NCBI GenBank assembly: GCA_044225555.1
Contig: JBGAIM010000003.1
Location: 310,001 to 374,000 of the forward strand
Source: JADLHS01 sp044225555
GTDB taxonomy: Bacteria > Verrucomicrobiota > Verrucomicrobiia > Limisphaerales > JADLHS01
Length of the DNA stretch: 64,000 nucleotides
Direction of reading: 5' to 3'
In this document: positions 53,628 to 63,278 of the stretch, piece by piece
How positions within the stretch are numbered: the stretch's first letter is position 1
Layout: each line of letters begins with the position of its first letter
Position numbers and translations under genes: made by a program
The notes under the pieces: generated by a model
Database searches by the model: none
Seen by the model: the letters and a program-made list of their open reading frames with translations, nothing else
Told to the model about the DNA's origin: nothing

Positions 53628-54731
53628 ATGCTAAGAGCTGGAATCGTCGGTCTGCCCAACGTGGGCAAATCCACTTTGTTTAACGCCGTCACCCGCACGC
53701 GGAAAGCGGAGGCGGCCAATTATCCCTTTTGCACGATTGATCCCAACGTCGGCATCGTGACAGTGCCGGACGCGCGGATGTACGAATTGCAGAAGATCGC
53801 CAAGACGAACGTCGTCATCCCGGCCGCCATCGAGTTCGTGGACATCGCCGGACTGGTCAAAGGCGCGAGCCAGGGCGAAGGGTTGGGCAACAAGTTCCTC
53901 ACGCACATCCGCGAAGTGGACGCCATTGTTCAGGTCGTGCGGTGCTTCGAGGATGCGGACATTCATCACGTCACGGGCAGCGTGGATCCCGTGCGCGACA
54001 TCGAGGTGATCAACACCGAACTCGTGCTCGCCGACTTGGAAGCGGTAAAAAAGCGCCTGGAAAAAGTCGCCAAGGACGCCAAGCGCGGTGACAAGGTGGC
54101 TTTGGCCGAGGAAGCCGTGCTCAAGAAATTTGAACCCGTGCTGAACTCGGGCAAGCTCGCGCTCTCCGTCACGTTGACGCCGGAGGAGAAAGTCATCGCC
54201 AAGGCGTTCTTCCTGCTCACCGACAAACCCACGATCTTCGCCTGTAATGTGAAGGAATCCGAACTGGCGCAAGGCGACAAGAATCCTTACGTCCACAAGG
54301 TCAATGAATACGTAAAGACCCATCTCGCCTGCGAGGCCGTAGTCATCAGCGCGCAGATCGAGAGCGACTTGATTGATCTCACGCCGGAGGAGGCGGCAGC
54401 GTTTCTCAAGGAACTCGGCGTGGAGGAGAGCGGCATCGGCGCGTTGATTCGCGCGACGTATCACCTGTTGGGACTGCGGACCTATTTCACGGCGGGTGAA
54501 AAGGAAGTGCGCGCGTGGACGATTCACGCAGGCGACACGGCACCCCAGGCGGCGGGCGTGATTCACTCCGATTTCGAGCGCGGCTTCATCAAGGCTGAAA
54601 CCGTGGCCTACGACGATTTGATCAAGTGCGGCTCGGTCGCTGCCGCCCGCGAAAAAGGTCTCTACCGGATGGAAGGCAAGGAATACGTCGTCAAGGATGG
54701 CGACGTTCTGCTCTTCAAGTTTAACGTGTAA
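53628..54731 (+). CDS. ychF: YchF/OLA1 ATPase
   Basis: About 367 residues from the ATG at 53628 (MLRAGIVGLPNVGKSTLFNAVT), a canonical YchF opening; the upstream in-frame ATG at 53601 lies in the repeat. The P-loop GLPNVGKST, EFVDIAGLVKGASQGEGLGNKFL (switch II), and the YchF C-terminal TGS-like domain with SDFERGFIKAETVAYDDLI are all present. It belongs to the HAS-GTPase class that hydrolyses ATP and associates with ribosomes. Confidence 0.97.
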   Translation: MLRAGIVGLPNVGKSTLFNAVTRTRKAEAANYPFCTIDPNVGIVTVPDARMYELQKIAKTNVVIPAAIEFVDIAGLVKGASQGEGLGNKFLTHIREVDAIVQVVRCFEDADIHHVTGSVDPVRDIEVINTELVLADLEAVKKRLEKVAKDAKRGDKVALAEEAVLKKFEPVLNSGKLALSVTLTPEEKVIAKAFFLLTDKPTIFACNVKESELAQGDKNPYVHKVNEYVKTHLACEAVVISAQIESDLIDLTPEEAAAFLKELGVEESGIGALIRATYHLLGLRTYFTAGEKEVRAWTIHAGDTAPQAAGVIHSDFERGFIKAETVAYDDLIKCGSVAAAREKGLYRMEGKEYVVKDGDVLLFKFNV

Positions 54732-54760
54732 TTTGCCGCTCGTTTTGGAAACACTGGGGC

Positions 54761-55966
54761 GTGCTTGATCTGGAAACAGCCCTGGCCCGCGTGCTGGCTG
54801 CGCTCCCGCCGCCGCGTGCGGAAACACTTCCCCTCACCGCCGCCGCCGGGCGTGTACTGGCGGAGTCCATTGGCTCGCCTTCCGATCTACCACTCTTCGA
54901 CAATTCCGCGATGGATGGCTATGCCGTGCGCGCGGCGGATATCCGTAATGCCAAACCTGACGCCCCCGTAACGCTGCGAATCAAAGCGCGCATTCCCGCC
55001 GGTGAATTCTACTCCGGTGAAATTATCGCAAGTGAATGCGCGCGCTTGTTCACAGGTTCTCCCATGCCACGCGGCGCCGACGCGGTCGTGATGCAGGAGG
55101 ATACTCGAGTTGATCCAGCGCGACCGAACGAAGTCCAGATCTGCGATGCCGCACGACTGGGAGAGAACGTGCGGGGGCAGGGTGAAGATGTGCGGAAGGG
55201 CACGCAGTTGCTTGAAGCGGGCTCAGTGATTACCCCGGGCGCAATCGGCCTGCTCGCGGCCGCGGGTGTCAAAGACGTGCGCGTCGGGCAACCGGCCAGG
55301 GTCGGTCTGCTGGCAACGGGCTCGGAGCTGTGCGAGCCGGGCCGCCCGCTCCAGCCGGGCCAGATTTACGAAAGCAACCGAGCGATGCTTGCGCCGCTGG
55401 TAACGAATGCGGGCGGAATTCCAAAAGTCTTTCCGGTCGTACCGGACACCCTGGCCGAAACGCGTCTGGCCCAGGAGCGCGCGTTCGCTGAAAGCGATTT
55501 CGTAATCACCTCGGGCGGCGTGTCCGTGGGCGAAATGGACTTTGTGAAGTCGGCGTTTGAATCACTCGGCGGCAAAATGGAATTCTGGAAAGTGGCCATC
55601 CGCCCGGGCCGGCCATTTGTTTTTGGGCGATTGGGAGAAAAATTCCTGTTTGGTCTGCCGGGCAATCCGGTTTCGGCGTTTGTTACGTTTCTATTGCTGG
55701 TGCGTCCCGCCCTGCGTCGTTGGCCCGGAGCGCGTGAAACGGCCCTGCCCGCGCATCCGGCCGTGCTCGGCGAAGCAATCTCTAATTCGGGCGACCGGCG
55801 GCATTTCGTCCGGGTGCGCGTGGATGATGGCGGGAAAGTTTTTTCGGCCGGCAAGCAAGCTTCGCATGTGCTTGGTTCGCTGGCAGTGGCGGATGGGTTG
55901 CTCGATTTGTCACCGCAGACAACTTTGCCGGCGGGCGCGGCGGTGCGCGTGCTGCGGGTTGTGTGA
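54761..55966 (+). CDS. moeA: Molybdopterin molybdotransferase
   Basis: The 401 residues begin at a GTG. LPLFDNSAMDGYAVRAADI, PAGEF, RLFTGSPMPRGADAVVMQED, GLLATGSELCEPG, GQIYESNRAMLAPLV, SDFVITSGGVSVGEMDFVK, KVAIRPGRPFVFG and FGLPGNPVSAFVTF are the ordered MoeA signatures. It inserts molybdate into adenylylated molybdopterin. No other molybdenum-cofactor gene is adjacent. Confidence 0.95.
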   Translation: MLDLETALARVLAALPPPRAETLPLTAAAGRVLAESIGSPSDLPLFDNSAMDGYAVRAADIRNAKPDAPVTLRIKARIPAGEFYSGEIIASECARLFTGSPMPRGADAVVMQEDTRVDPARPNEVQICDAARLGENVRGQGEDVRKGTQLLEAGSVITPGAIGLLAAAGVKDVRVGQPARVGLLATGSELCEPGRPLQPGQIYESNRAMLAPLVTNAGGIPKVFPVVPDTLAETRLAQERAFAESDFVITSGGVSVGEMDFVKSAFESLGGKMEFWKVAIRPGRPFVFGRLGEKFLFGLPGNPVSAFVTFLLLVRPALRRWPGARETALPAHPAVLGEAISNSGDRRHFVRVRVDDGGKVFSAGKQASHVLGSLAVADGLLDLSPQTTLPAGAAVRVLRVV

Positions 55967-55974
55967 GGGCGACT

Positions 55975-57051
55975 TCAAAACCGCCGGCGCGGCACGTTGA
56001 AGGTCGGCGGCGGCAGTGGCTTGGGCTGTTGGATTGGAGCTGCGGGTGTCAGGCTGGGAGTGCCGAGGGCATAATCAGGCACGCCCGTGGGTGTGCCGAT
56101 GGTGCCTGCGAAACCGGGTTTGTTCGCATAAGCGCCGCCGGAGACCGGCTGCGGAGTCGCCGGCATAACCGGACTGGGTACTCCCACAACCGGCTTTGGC
56201 GCTTGAAAGGAACTGCCGGCAGAAGATGGCGGGGCGACGTCGAAACTGCTGCGCGAACCAAAACCCGGTCCGTCAATCAACCGTTTAAACTCGTCCAATC
56301 GGGACTCCCGTACCTGAGTCCCCGACTTCGAAGTCTCCACTGGTCCCAGCCCGAAGAGATCGCCAAAGCTACGCGGCTTGTCTTTCTCCGACACCAGCAG
56401 TGCACCACCGGAACTGCCATTCGTCTTTTGACCAAGCGAACGAGTGTTCGGCGAGAGTTCATTATCGAACAAGCCGCCGAATGACTTCGGTTTCAATTCG
56501 TCCCGCGGGTCCGAAGCCGGCTTGTCGCCAAACAACTCCAGACCGCGCGTGGTCTGGTTGGTGGGCGCGAGTTTCATCCGATCAATGCGGTCGTAATAGC
56601 GATCCAGCGGCGTCTTGAGACGTTTGCCCGAGGAATCGAGCGGGTCATCATCGGACTTCAGCAAATCCTCCCGCGTGAGCGCGGTTTCATTGTCTTCCCG
56701 TGTGAGATACATTTCCTCGGCCCGCTTATCCAGGAGGTCCTTAAGTTTCTTGTTGTTCAATACCGGTGCCGGGGGCACGTAACGCATGTCTTTCGACACC
56801 GGACGCTGACTGCCGGAAGACCGGGAGTCGAAAATTTCAAAGGGCTTCGTCAAGCCTGACTCGAGATCCAGCAAAGGTGAACTCCTGGTGCCGATCTGGT
56901 TGAGATTGGAGGAAACCGTGTCGGATTGCGGGGCGGAGAAAATAATCGGCGTCGCCCCGCTACGCGGCGCCTCTGCCGCCCATAATCCCAACCGACTGGC
57001 GGCAATCACAGCCACCGCGAGGCCAAGGTAATGTTGGAGGCGAGCATTCAT
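55975..57051 (-). CDS. Proline-rich exported protein of unknown function
   Basis: The 358 residues have a hydrophobic N-terminus (YLGLAVAVIAASRLGLWAAEA), a middle region rich in Lys/Asp/Glu (KLKDLLDKRAEEMYLTREDNETALTREDLL), and a Pro/Gly/Ser-rich C-terminal half (PVVGVPSPVMPATPQP, LPPPTFNVPRRRF). I recognise no domain. The composition fits an extracytoplasmic linker or structural protein. It converges on moeA with only 8 bp between stops. Confidence 0.55.
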   Translation of the reverse strand: MNARLQHYLGLAVAVIAASRLGLWAAEAPRSGATPIIFSAPQSDTVSSNLNQIGTRSSPLLDLESGLTKPFEIFDSRSSGSQRPVSKDMRYVPPAPVLNNKKLKDLLDKRAEEMYLTREDNETALTREDLLKSDDDPLDSSGKRLKTPLDRYYDRIDRMKLAPTNQTTRGLELFGDKPASDPRDELKPKSFGGLFDNELSPNTRSLGQKTNGSSGGALLVSEKDKPRSFGDLFGLGPVETSKSGTQVRESRLDEFKRLIDGPGFGSRSSFDVAPPSSAGSSFQAPKPVVGVPSPVMPATPQPVSGGAYANKPGFAGTIGTPTGVPDYALGTPSLTPAAPIQQPKPLPPPTFNVPRRRF

Positions 57052-57180
57052 GCTTACCGTTCTGCCATGCTACCCCAGCGCCTAAACCCCGTCAAAGACT
57101 CGTTTGCATGGGTAGCAGCCCAATTCGTGTCGGCAGCGCGGGTCTGTGACCCACAGGCATCCAGTTTGCAAGCGCCTGAC

Positions 57181-57909
57181 TCAATCCGCGCCAACCAAAG
57201 CCATGTCGTGGGTATGGTAAAGAATGCGTCCGCAGTTGGTGCAGGTGACCAGTTCCTGATGCGCCTGACACGCGACCAGAATCTGCGCCGGCAGCTTCAT
57301 GTGACAACCACCGCACACGCCGTGATGCACTCCGACCAGGACATTCTCTCCTTTGTTTTTCACCAGGCGCTCGTAACGCCCGCGCACGGTTTCGTCCACG
57401 GCGGCGAACAGTTGATCCCGGTTGCTTTGCAGTTCGGCCAGTTCCTGCTGCAAATTCTTCTCGCGCTCTCCCAGTTTGGCGACGTGCGAGTCCGCCAGCT
57501 TCTTCGCTTCATCCGCTTCCCGGGTCAGCCGGACGATTTCCTTTTGCGTCGCCTCGGCCTGCTCCATGAAGCCGATCTCCTGGTCTTCGATCCGGTTGAT
57601 GTCCGCCTTGCAGGTCTCGATTTCGTGGGCCAGCGCGCGATATTCCTCGTTCTTGCGCGTCTGCAACTGCTGGTTGGCGTAGCGTTCGATCTGGGATTTC
57701 TTCGCTTCCACGTCCAGTTCCAACCTTTTGCGGTCGGATTCGATCTGCTTGGAGCGTTGCTTGGCCTTGTCCAGCTCGGCTTGGGCCGCCGCCTGCTTCA
57801 CACGCAACGTCTGACGCTCCGGTTCGATGTTGGCCAGTTCCGCCTGCACCCGGCGAATTTTGCGGTCGCGGTCTTGAAGGATCAGCAGTTTTTCGATGGC
57901 TTCGAGCAT
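57181..57909 (-). CDS. C4-type zinc-ribbon coiled-coil protein
   Basis: About 242 residues from the ATG at 57909 (MLEAIEKLLILQDRDRKIRRV). Residues 1-180 are a long heptad-rich coiled coil, and the C-terminus has two CxxC pairs, GVCGGCHM and VTCTNCGR, of the zf-RING_7 type. Such proteins (CdsZ-like) are conserved in Planctomycetes, Verrucomicrobia, Chlamydiae and Bacteroidetes, with suggested links to secretion or nucleic acids. It is complete here. The ~130 bp downstream contain an inverted TGCTACCC/GGGTAGCA pair (57069-57120), not obviously a terminator. Confidence 0.88.
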   Translation of the reverse strand: MLEAIEKLLILQDRDRKIRRVQAELANIEPERQTLRVKQAAAQAELDKAKQRSKQIESDRKRLELDVEAKKSQIERYANQQLQTRKNEEYRALAHEIETCKADINRIEDQEIGFMEQAEATQKEIVRLTREADEAKKLADSHVAKLGEREKNLQQELAELQSNRDQLFAAVDETVRGRYERLVKNKGENVLVGVHHGVCGGCHMKLPAQILVACQAHQELVTCTNCGRILYHTHDMALVGAD

Positions 57910-58021
57910 TCTCAACTCAGGCTAGCCGCCCAACGAAGCCAAGTCAATGCGCGCTGTCTCGCCGCTGGCAGGTTTGATCAGGTTGCTTGCACGATTTGGT
58001 CACGCCTGTTTCACTGCCCGG

Positions 58022-58537
58022 GTGAAGTTGCCCTACAAAGTTGCCACCCTGCTTTACGCCTTTAACGAGCACGATGAAATCCTGCTGCTCGAACGCGCCC
58101 AGGAGCCGAATCGCGGCTTCTGGAGTCCATGCGGCGGCAAATTGCACACCGATGAAGGCGAATCCCCCTACGCCTGTGCCTGCCGCGAAGCGCGCGAAGA
58201 AACCGGCTTGCAACTCCAGCCGCGCGACCTGCATCTCACCGGCCTCATCAGCGAACACGGCTACCAAGGCCAGACGCACTGGCTGATGTTCCTCTTCGAA
58301 GTCAAACCCAGGCTGAAGGCAGTTCCGCCGGTTCATGCCGAAGGCCGGTTTCAATTCTTCAGGCGCGAGGCGCTGGCGGATTTGAAACTGCCCCAGACCG
58401 ACCGCGAAAAAATCTGGCCCTGGTTCTGGCAACACCGGGGCGGCTTCTTCGCCGCACACTGCCATTGCCATTCCGACGGACGAAATGACTGGACCCTGGA
58501 GGATAGTCGGGCAGTGACCGTCGCTCACCCGATTTGA
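58022..58537 (+). CDS. NUDIX hydrolase
   Basis: About 171 residues from the GTG at 58022 (VKLPYKVATLLYAF); codons back to 57947 are also open. The Nudix box GGKLHTDEGESPYACACREAREETGL fits Gx5Ex7REUxEExGU exactly, with catalytic glutamates retained. PNRGFWSPCGGKL and the WLMFLFEV strand complete the fold. Substrates are likely nucleoside diphosphate derivatives. The C-terminal His-rich tail (HCHCHSDGRND) is unusual. Confidence 0.88.
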   Translation: MKLPYKVATLLYAFNEHDEILLLERAQEPNRGFWSPCGGKLHTDEGESPYACACREAREETGLQLQPRDLHLTGLISEHGYQGQTHWLMFLFEVKPRLKAVPPVHAEGRFQFFRREALADLKLPQTDREKIWPWFWQHRGGFFAAHCHCHSDGRNDWTLEDSRAVTVAHPI

Positions 58538-58589
58538 ACCCGGGTTTGGCTTGTCATTTCCCGGCAGGCGATGTTCCCTGTTGGAATCT

Positions 58590-59843
58590 ATGAAACCAAC
58601 TCCAGCCGGCCTCGGGTCCACTGCCGCCCGCCGAGTTCTCCCGTCGCTTGTCACTTGCTTCTGCCTCGTTGCCGGACTGCTCCCGGCCGAGGAATTGAAA
58701 CCCATTTTCAACGGCACCAATCTCAACGGCTGGGTGCAGCGCGGCGGCAAGGCGCAATACGCGGTTGCGGACGGTGTCATCGTCGGCACGACGGTCAAGG
58801 GCACCGGCAACAGTTTCCTCTGCACGGAAAAAGAATACGGCGATTTCATTCTCGAATTGGAAGTGAAGGCGGACAAAGAGCTGAACTCCGGCGTGCAGAT
58901 TCGCAGTCATTGCTACGACAAGGAGACGACCTATGACTTCGGCGCTCGGAGCATCAAAATCCCAGCCGGGCGCGTGCATGGTTATCAAGTCGAGGTGGAT
59001 CACAACCCCAACCGGCGCTGGAGCGGCGGTATTTACGAGGAAGGTCGGCGCGAATGGCTGTTTCCGCTGGCAACCAATTCTCCCGCCGGCCAGGCCTTCA
59101 AGTTCGGTGAGTGGAATCAATACCGCATCGTGTGCATCGGCGATTCCATCCGGACGTGGATCAACGGCGTGCCCGCGGCGGATCTCGTGGACGCGGAGAC
59201 GTTGCGCGGTTTCATCGGCTTGCAGGTTCACGGCTCGGAAACCGCCGGGTTGCAGGTGCGCTTTCGCAACATCCGTCTGCAAGACCTCGGCGAACACCGT
59301 TGGAAACCCGCCTGGAACGGCGAGAACTTCGATGGCGGCCACATCATCGGCAAGGGTGATTGGAAGATCGAGCCGGGTGGCGTCATTCATGCAACGCACG
59401 CGAAGGAGGAAAATGAATTCGGTCACCTCGTCAGCAACGCCACTCTGTCCGACTTCACCGTGCGGATGAAATACAAAGCCATCAAAGGCAACAGCGGATT
59501 CTATTTCCGCATCGAGGAAAAGGGCTTCAGCGGCGTCTCCGGCTTTCAGGCCGAGATTGATGCCGAGAAAGACGCGGGCGGGCTTTACGAAACCAACGGC
59601 CGCGCCTGGGTCAGCCAGCCCTCGGCCGACGACGTTAAGAAATGGTTCAAGCCGCAGGAATGGAACACGATGACGGTCGCCGCGCACGGGAAGCGTCTCA
59701 CCGTGAATGTGAACGGGCACAAATCGGCGGAACTGCTCGACGACCCGGGCCGCACCGAGGGCCATTTTGCCTTGCAGCTTCACGGCGGGCAGGACGGGGA
59801 GATTTACTTCAAGGAGCTGGAGATTCTCCAGCCGGTGGACTGA
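58590..59843 (+). CDS. Secreted DUF1080 (3-keto-disaccharide hydrolase) protein, two domains
   Basis: About 417 residues from the ATG at 58590 (MKPTPAGLGSTAARRVLPSL) with a signal peptide ending near LLPAEE. The first DUF1080 domain carries FNGTNLNGWVQRGGK, GDFILELEVKADKELNSGVQIRS and GYQVEVDHNPNRRWSGGIYEE. The second carries WKPAWNGENFDGGHIIGKGD, SGFYFRIEEKG and GGLYETNGRAWV. These are beta-jelly-roll domains linked to hydrolysis of 3-keto-glycosides. It is followed by DUF6807 and a Gfo/Idh/MocA oxidoreductase, a sensible sugar-oxidation set. Confidence 0.9.
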   Translation: MKPTPAGLGSTAARRVLPSLVTCFCLVAGLLPAEELKPIFNGTNLNGWVQRGGKAQYAVADGVIVGTTVKGTGNSFLCTEKEYGDFILELEVKADKELNSGVQIRSHCYDKETTYDFGARSIKIPAGRVHGYQVEVDHNPNRRWSGGIYEEGRREWLFPLATNSPAGQAFKFGEWNQYRIVCIGDSIRTWINGVPAADLVDAETLRGFIGLQVHGSETAGLQVRFRNIRLQDLGEHRWKPAWNGENFDGGHIIGKGDWKIEPGGVIHATHAKEENEFGHLVSNATLSDFTVRMKYKAIKGNSGFYFRIEEKGFSGVSGFQAEIDAEKDAGGLYETNGRAWVSQPSADDVKKWFKPQEWNTMTVAAHGKRLTVNVNGHKSAELLDDPGRTEGHFALQLHGGQDGEIYFKELEILQPVD

Positions 59844-59857
59844 ATGAACATCAACCC

Positions 59858-60874
59858 ATGAAAATCTCGTGCTGGTTCACCTGTCTGGCCTGTGGTGCCG
59901 TGGGGCTGTTAACCACCTCCTGCGCCTCCACGAACACGCCCGCCACCGCGAACCCGTTCGGCGTTCGCATCTCGCACACGAACGACGTGCTGCGCGTCGA
60001 GTTGAACGGTAAACTCTTCACCGAATATTACTACACCAACGTCCCCCGCCCCTTTTGCTATCCGCTCCTCGGACCAGGCGGCGCGGCCATGACGCGCAAT
60101 TACCCCATGCTGACCAATGCGCCGGCGGAGGAGCGCGATCATCCGCACCATCGCTCGCTCTGGTTCGCGCACGGCGCCGTCAACGGACAGGACTTGTGGA
60201 CCGAACGAAACGTAAGCGGACGCATCGTGCATCGTGGGTTCACGGAGATCGCCTCCGGCACGCAATCCGGGGTCATCAAGACGCTCAATGACTGGGTGGA
60301 CAAGCAGGGCAAAGTGCTTTGCACGGACGAACAAACCTTCCGGTTTCACGCTCCCCAGGACGATGTCACGTGGTTGGACTTTGAAATCACCCTGCGCGCC
60401 TCGAACGGCGAGGTCACGCTGGGCGACACGAAGGAAGGCACATTCGCCATCCGGCTCGCCGAGACGATGCGGCTCAAGCCGAACAAGGACAATGTGGGCA
60501 AACCCACCGGCCACATTGTCAACAGTGCCGGCGTGCGCGACGACAAGACCTGGGGCAAACGCGCCGCGTGGTGCGATTACTACGGCCCGGTCGGCACCAA
60601 CCTCGTCGGCATCGCCATCTTTGATCATCCGGCCAACCCGCGCCATCCCACCTGGTGGCACGTGCGCGACTACGGTTTGTTCGCCGCCAACCCCTTTGGC
60701 CAACACGATTTCGAGAGCATGTCCGATCAGCGCGCGGGCGATCTGAAGATTCCCGCCGGCCAGAGTGTGACCTTCCGGTATCGTGTCGTGTTGCACGAAG
60801 GCGACGAAAAGCAGGGCCGCATCGCCGAGCGCTATGCGGATTACGTAAAAGAAACTTCGACCAACAACAAATAA
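59858..60874 (+). CDS. Exported DUF6807 (PmoA-family) protein, likely lipoprotein
   Basis: About 338 residues from the ATG at 59858, 14 bp after the DUF1080 gene. The N-terminus CLACGAVGLLTTSCAS resembles a lipobox (Cys at ~24). GKLFTEYYYTNVPRPFCYPLLGPGG, TRNYPM, DHPHHRSLWFAHGAVNGQDLW, and WWHVRDYGLFAANPFG are the conserved DUF6807 blocks. The DHPHH motif is typical of the family. It is commonly co-located with DUF1080 and Gfo/Idh/MocA genes for carbohydrate use. Confidence 0.88.
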   Translation: MKISCWFTCLACGAVGLLTTSCASTNTPATANPFGVRISHTNDVLRVELNGKLFTEYYYTNVPRPFCYPLLGPGGAAMTRNYPMLTNAPAEERDHPHHRSLWFAHGAVNGQDLWTERNVSGRIVHRGFTEIASGTQSGVIKTLNDWVDKQGKVLCTDEQTFRFHAPQDDVTWLDFEITLRASNGEVTLGDTKEGTFAIRLAETMRLKPNKDNVGKPTGHIVNSAGVRDDKTWGKRAAWCDYYGPVGTNLVGIAIFDHPANPRHPTWWHVRDYGLFAANPFGQHDFESMSDQRAGDLKIPAGQSVTFRYRVVLHEGDEKQGRIAERYADYVKETSTNNK

Positions 60875-60907
60875 TCCGGCGCGTTAACCCGTCTTTCTCT
60901 CATCACT

Positions 60908-62374
60908 ATGAACCGCCGCCAATTCCTCCAGAACGCTGCTTTTGCCACGGCTTCGCTCAGCCTCATGCCCACATTGAGCCGTGCCCAATCAACAAACGCC
61001 AACGCTCAAGTCGTCGGCGCCAACGACGACATCCGCGTCGCCGTCGTCGGCCTGAACAGTCGTGGGAAGAATCACCTCGACAATTTTGCCAAACAAAAGG
61101 GCGTTCGCGTCGTGGCCATTTGCGACGTTGATAGCGCGGTGCTCGACAAACAAAGTGCCTACGCCAACAAAGAGTACAACCTCAACCTGCAGACTTATCA
61201 GGACTACCGAAAGCTGCTTGAGAACAAAGACATCGATGCCGTCTCACTGGCCACGCCCAATCACTGGCATTCGCTCGGTGGCATCTGGGCGGTGCAGGCG
61301 GGCAAAGACGTTTACGTCGAGAAACCCATCTCGCACAACATTTGGGAAGGCCGCCAGCTCGTCGAAGCCGCGCGCAAATACAATCGCATGATGCAGGCCG
61401 GAACGCAGACACGCTCCAGTTACGCCATCAAGGAAGCCATCGTGTGGTTGCGCGCCGGCAACCTCGGCAAAATCAAACTCGCGCGCACACTCTGCTACAA
61501 TCGCCGCGACAGCATCGGCAAGGCGACTGAGCCCTGCAAAATCCCCGAGACCGTGGATTACGACCAATGGTGTGGTCCCGCGCCCAAGGAAAAGGAACTC
61601 TGGCGCAAAAAGTTTCACTACGACTGGCATTGGGTCTGGCCCACCGGCAACGGCGACCTCGGCAACCAGGGTGTGCACCAGGTGGACATGGTCCGCTGGG
61701 CACTCGGCTACAACGAAGTCGCCCCGCGCGTCTTCTCACTCGGCGGCCGGCTCGGTTACGACGACGACGGCACCACGCCCAACACCATGATCTCCTGGCT
61801 CGATTACGCAGGCACGCCCGTCATCTTCGAAGTGCGCGGCCTGCCGCAAAAAACCGGCGCGGACAAGATGGATCAATACCGCGGCCAACGCGGCGTCAGT
61901 GCCGTGTTCGAGTGCGAAGGCGGCTTCATGATCTTCCCCGACTACACCACCGCCATCGCCTTTGACAACGACGCCAAGGAACTCAAGCGCTGGAAAGGCG
62001 CGGACAATCACTACGAGAATTTCATCAACGCCGTCCGCAACCGCAAAGTCTCCGACCTCAACGCCGATATTCTCGAAGGCCACCTCTCCGCCGCCATCTC
62101 GCATCAGGCCAATATTTCCTATCAACTCGGCGCGAAGAAAACGCCCGACCAGGTCCGCGACGCCGTGAAGAACGACAAAGCGGTGGCCGAAGCCGTGGGC
62201 CGCATGGAAGAACACCTCGCCGCCAACGACGTGGACTTGAAGAAAGCCACGCTCACCCTCGGCCTCGTGTTGGAAATGAATCCCAAGACCGAACGCTTCA
62301 CCAACAACGAAGCCGCGAACAAACTCGTCACCCGCGAATACCGCAAGCCCTACGTTGTGCCGGAGAAGGTATAA
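60908..62374 (+). CDS. Tat-exported Gfo/Idh/MocA-family oxidoreductase
   Basis: The 488 residues start MNRRQFLQNAAFATASLSLMP, a twin-arginine signal. The NAD-binding fold has VAVVGLNSRGKNH and VAICDVDSAVLDKQ. DAVSLATPNHWHSLGGIWAVQAGKDVYVEKPISHNIWEG has the EKP catalytic-site motif of the family. The C-terminal domain includes DYDQWCGPAP and GNGDLGNQGVHQVDMVRWALG. It is probably a periplasmic sugar 3-dehydrogenase acting with the upstream DUF1080/DUF6807 proteins. Confidence 0.93.
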   Translation: MNRRQFLQNAAFATASLSLMPTLSRAQSTNANAQVVGANDDIRVAVVGLNSRGKNHLDNFAKQKGVRVVAICDVDSAVLDKQSAYANKEYNLNLQTYQDYRKLLENKDIDAVSLATPNHWHSLGGIWAVQAGKDVYVEKPISHNIWEGRQLVEAARKYNRMMQAGTQTRSSYAIKEAIVWLRAGNLGKIKLARTLCYNRRDSIGKATEPCKIPETVDYDQWCGPAPKEKELWRKKFHYDWHWVWPTGNGDLGNQGVHQVDMVRWALGYNEVAPRVFSLGGRLGYDDDGTTPNTMISWLDYAGTPVIFEVRGLPQKTGADKMDQYRGQRGVSAVFECEGGFMIFPDYTTAIAFDNDAKELKRWKGADNHYENFINAVRNRKVSDLNADILEGHLSAAISHQANISYQLGAKKTPDQVRDAVKNDKAVAEAVGRMEEHLAANDVDLKKATLTLGLVLEMNPKTERFTNNEAANKLVTREYRKPYVVPEKV

Positions 62375-62453
62375 TTGGAAGGATAATTGCTGACGAATCA
62401 TTTGATCGTGTTGAGACGCAGAAAGAAATCACGATCATATCGGGCGACAGTAT

Positions 62454-62999
62454 GTGAATGAGCCACGAGTAAGCGGAAAATTGATCGGGCTAGCGCTCTT
62501 GGTCTTCCTTGGGGCGAGCTTGATTGCGCTGGCATTTGTCCCAGGCCCGGGCAATCGCGGGTCTGCTTTTCCTCCACAGATTATGGCGTGGGGCGTCGTC
62601 TGCTTGTTTGTTGCTGGTATATGGCTTTGGTGGGATCGCAAGCGGCGCCGCCTTACCCCGGATGAACAGACTGAACAACTTCTCTATGCAGCTATCAAGC
62701 GGTATCGAAGAATTGGAACATGGGAGGGCGTAATCGCCGAATACCGCGCCTTAGGTGCCTCGGAGGAGGAACTGGAAAATATCCGTGAAGCAAAACAGAC
62801 CCTCCGAATTCGCGGTGAAGCAAAAATCACTATGGGCTGTCAGCTCTTGGCAACCGGCGTGATCTTGACTGTCATTATGTATTTTGTTGGGAAGTGGATT
62901 GGCTTCCACCATTACGAGGTGCAAATCGGGGCAATCGGGGGTGGAGCCGGATTTATTGCTGATGGCATCCGGCAGCGAAATGCTGCGCGTGGCGACTGA
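62454..62999 (+). CDS. Small membrane protein of unknown function
   Basis: The 181 residues begin at a GTG. Hydrophobic segments are LIGLALLVFLGASLIALAF, IMAWGVVCLFVAGIWLWW, and QLLATGVILTVIMYFVGKW. A cytoplasmic helix-rich middle (EQLLYAAIKRYRRIGTWEGVIAEYRALGASEEELENIREA) resembles a small helical regulatory segment. I recognise no family. It follows the sugar cluster by ~80 bp, with no clear functional link. Confidence 0.55.
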   Translation: MNEPRVSGKLIGLALLVFLGASLIALAFVPGPGNRGSAFPPQIMAWGVVCLFVAGIWLWWDRKRRRLTPDEQTEQLLYAAIKRYRRIGTWEGVIAEYRALGASEEELENIREAKQTLRIRGEAKITMGCQLLATGVILTVIMYFVGKWIGFHHYEVQIGAIGGGAGFIADGIRQRNAARGD

Positions 63000-63278
63000 A
63001 GTCCAACGGTGGTCAGGTTGCAGTTGACGGCCCATCTTGAACTGCTGAATTTTCGCCGATCGGCCTCTTGCGGCGGGAAGCGCAGCAACACGCAGCTTTC
63101 GCGTGTCCGAGACTCCACTCTATTTCGACCGCTGCCGCCATCCGAAAGCACTGTCGCCGCATCGCTTTGCCGACGCAGTCCACATTGGCATCCATCCGAT
63201 CGCGTATCTCGCGTGGTTCGCGGTTAACATCAAAGCCGCCTTTACTTCGTCATTCGGATTTCGACCTTCGGATTTCGC
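63000..63278. other. Intergenic region without a supported gene
   Basis: I find no convincing coding sequence. A short open frame reading SETPLYFDRCRHPKAL exists around 63100-63240 but has no start context or recognisable family. The right end contains a TTCGGATTTCG direct repeat. Confidence 0.4.

Noticed and set aside
57052..57180. Possible structured RNA between the proline-rich gene and the zinc-ribbon gene (TGCTACCC/GGGTAGCA pair)
   Set aside because: No conserved RNase P, tmRNA or SRP motifs are visible, and the stem is short with a long loop.
58525..58560. A T-arm-like sequence (GGTTCAAATC on the minus strand) suggesting a tRNA
   Set aside because: The flanking stem does not pair properly and no anticodon or acceptor stem is found within tRNA distance.
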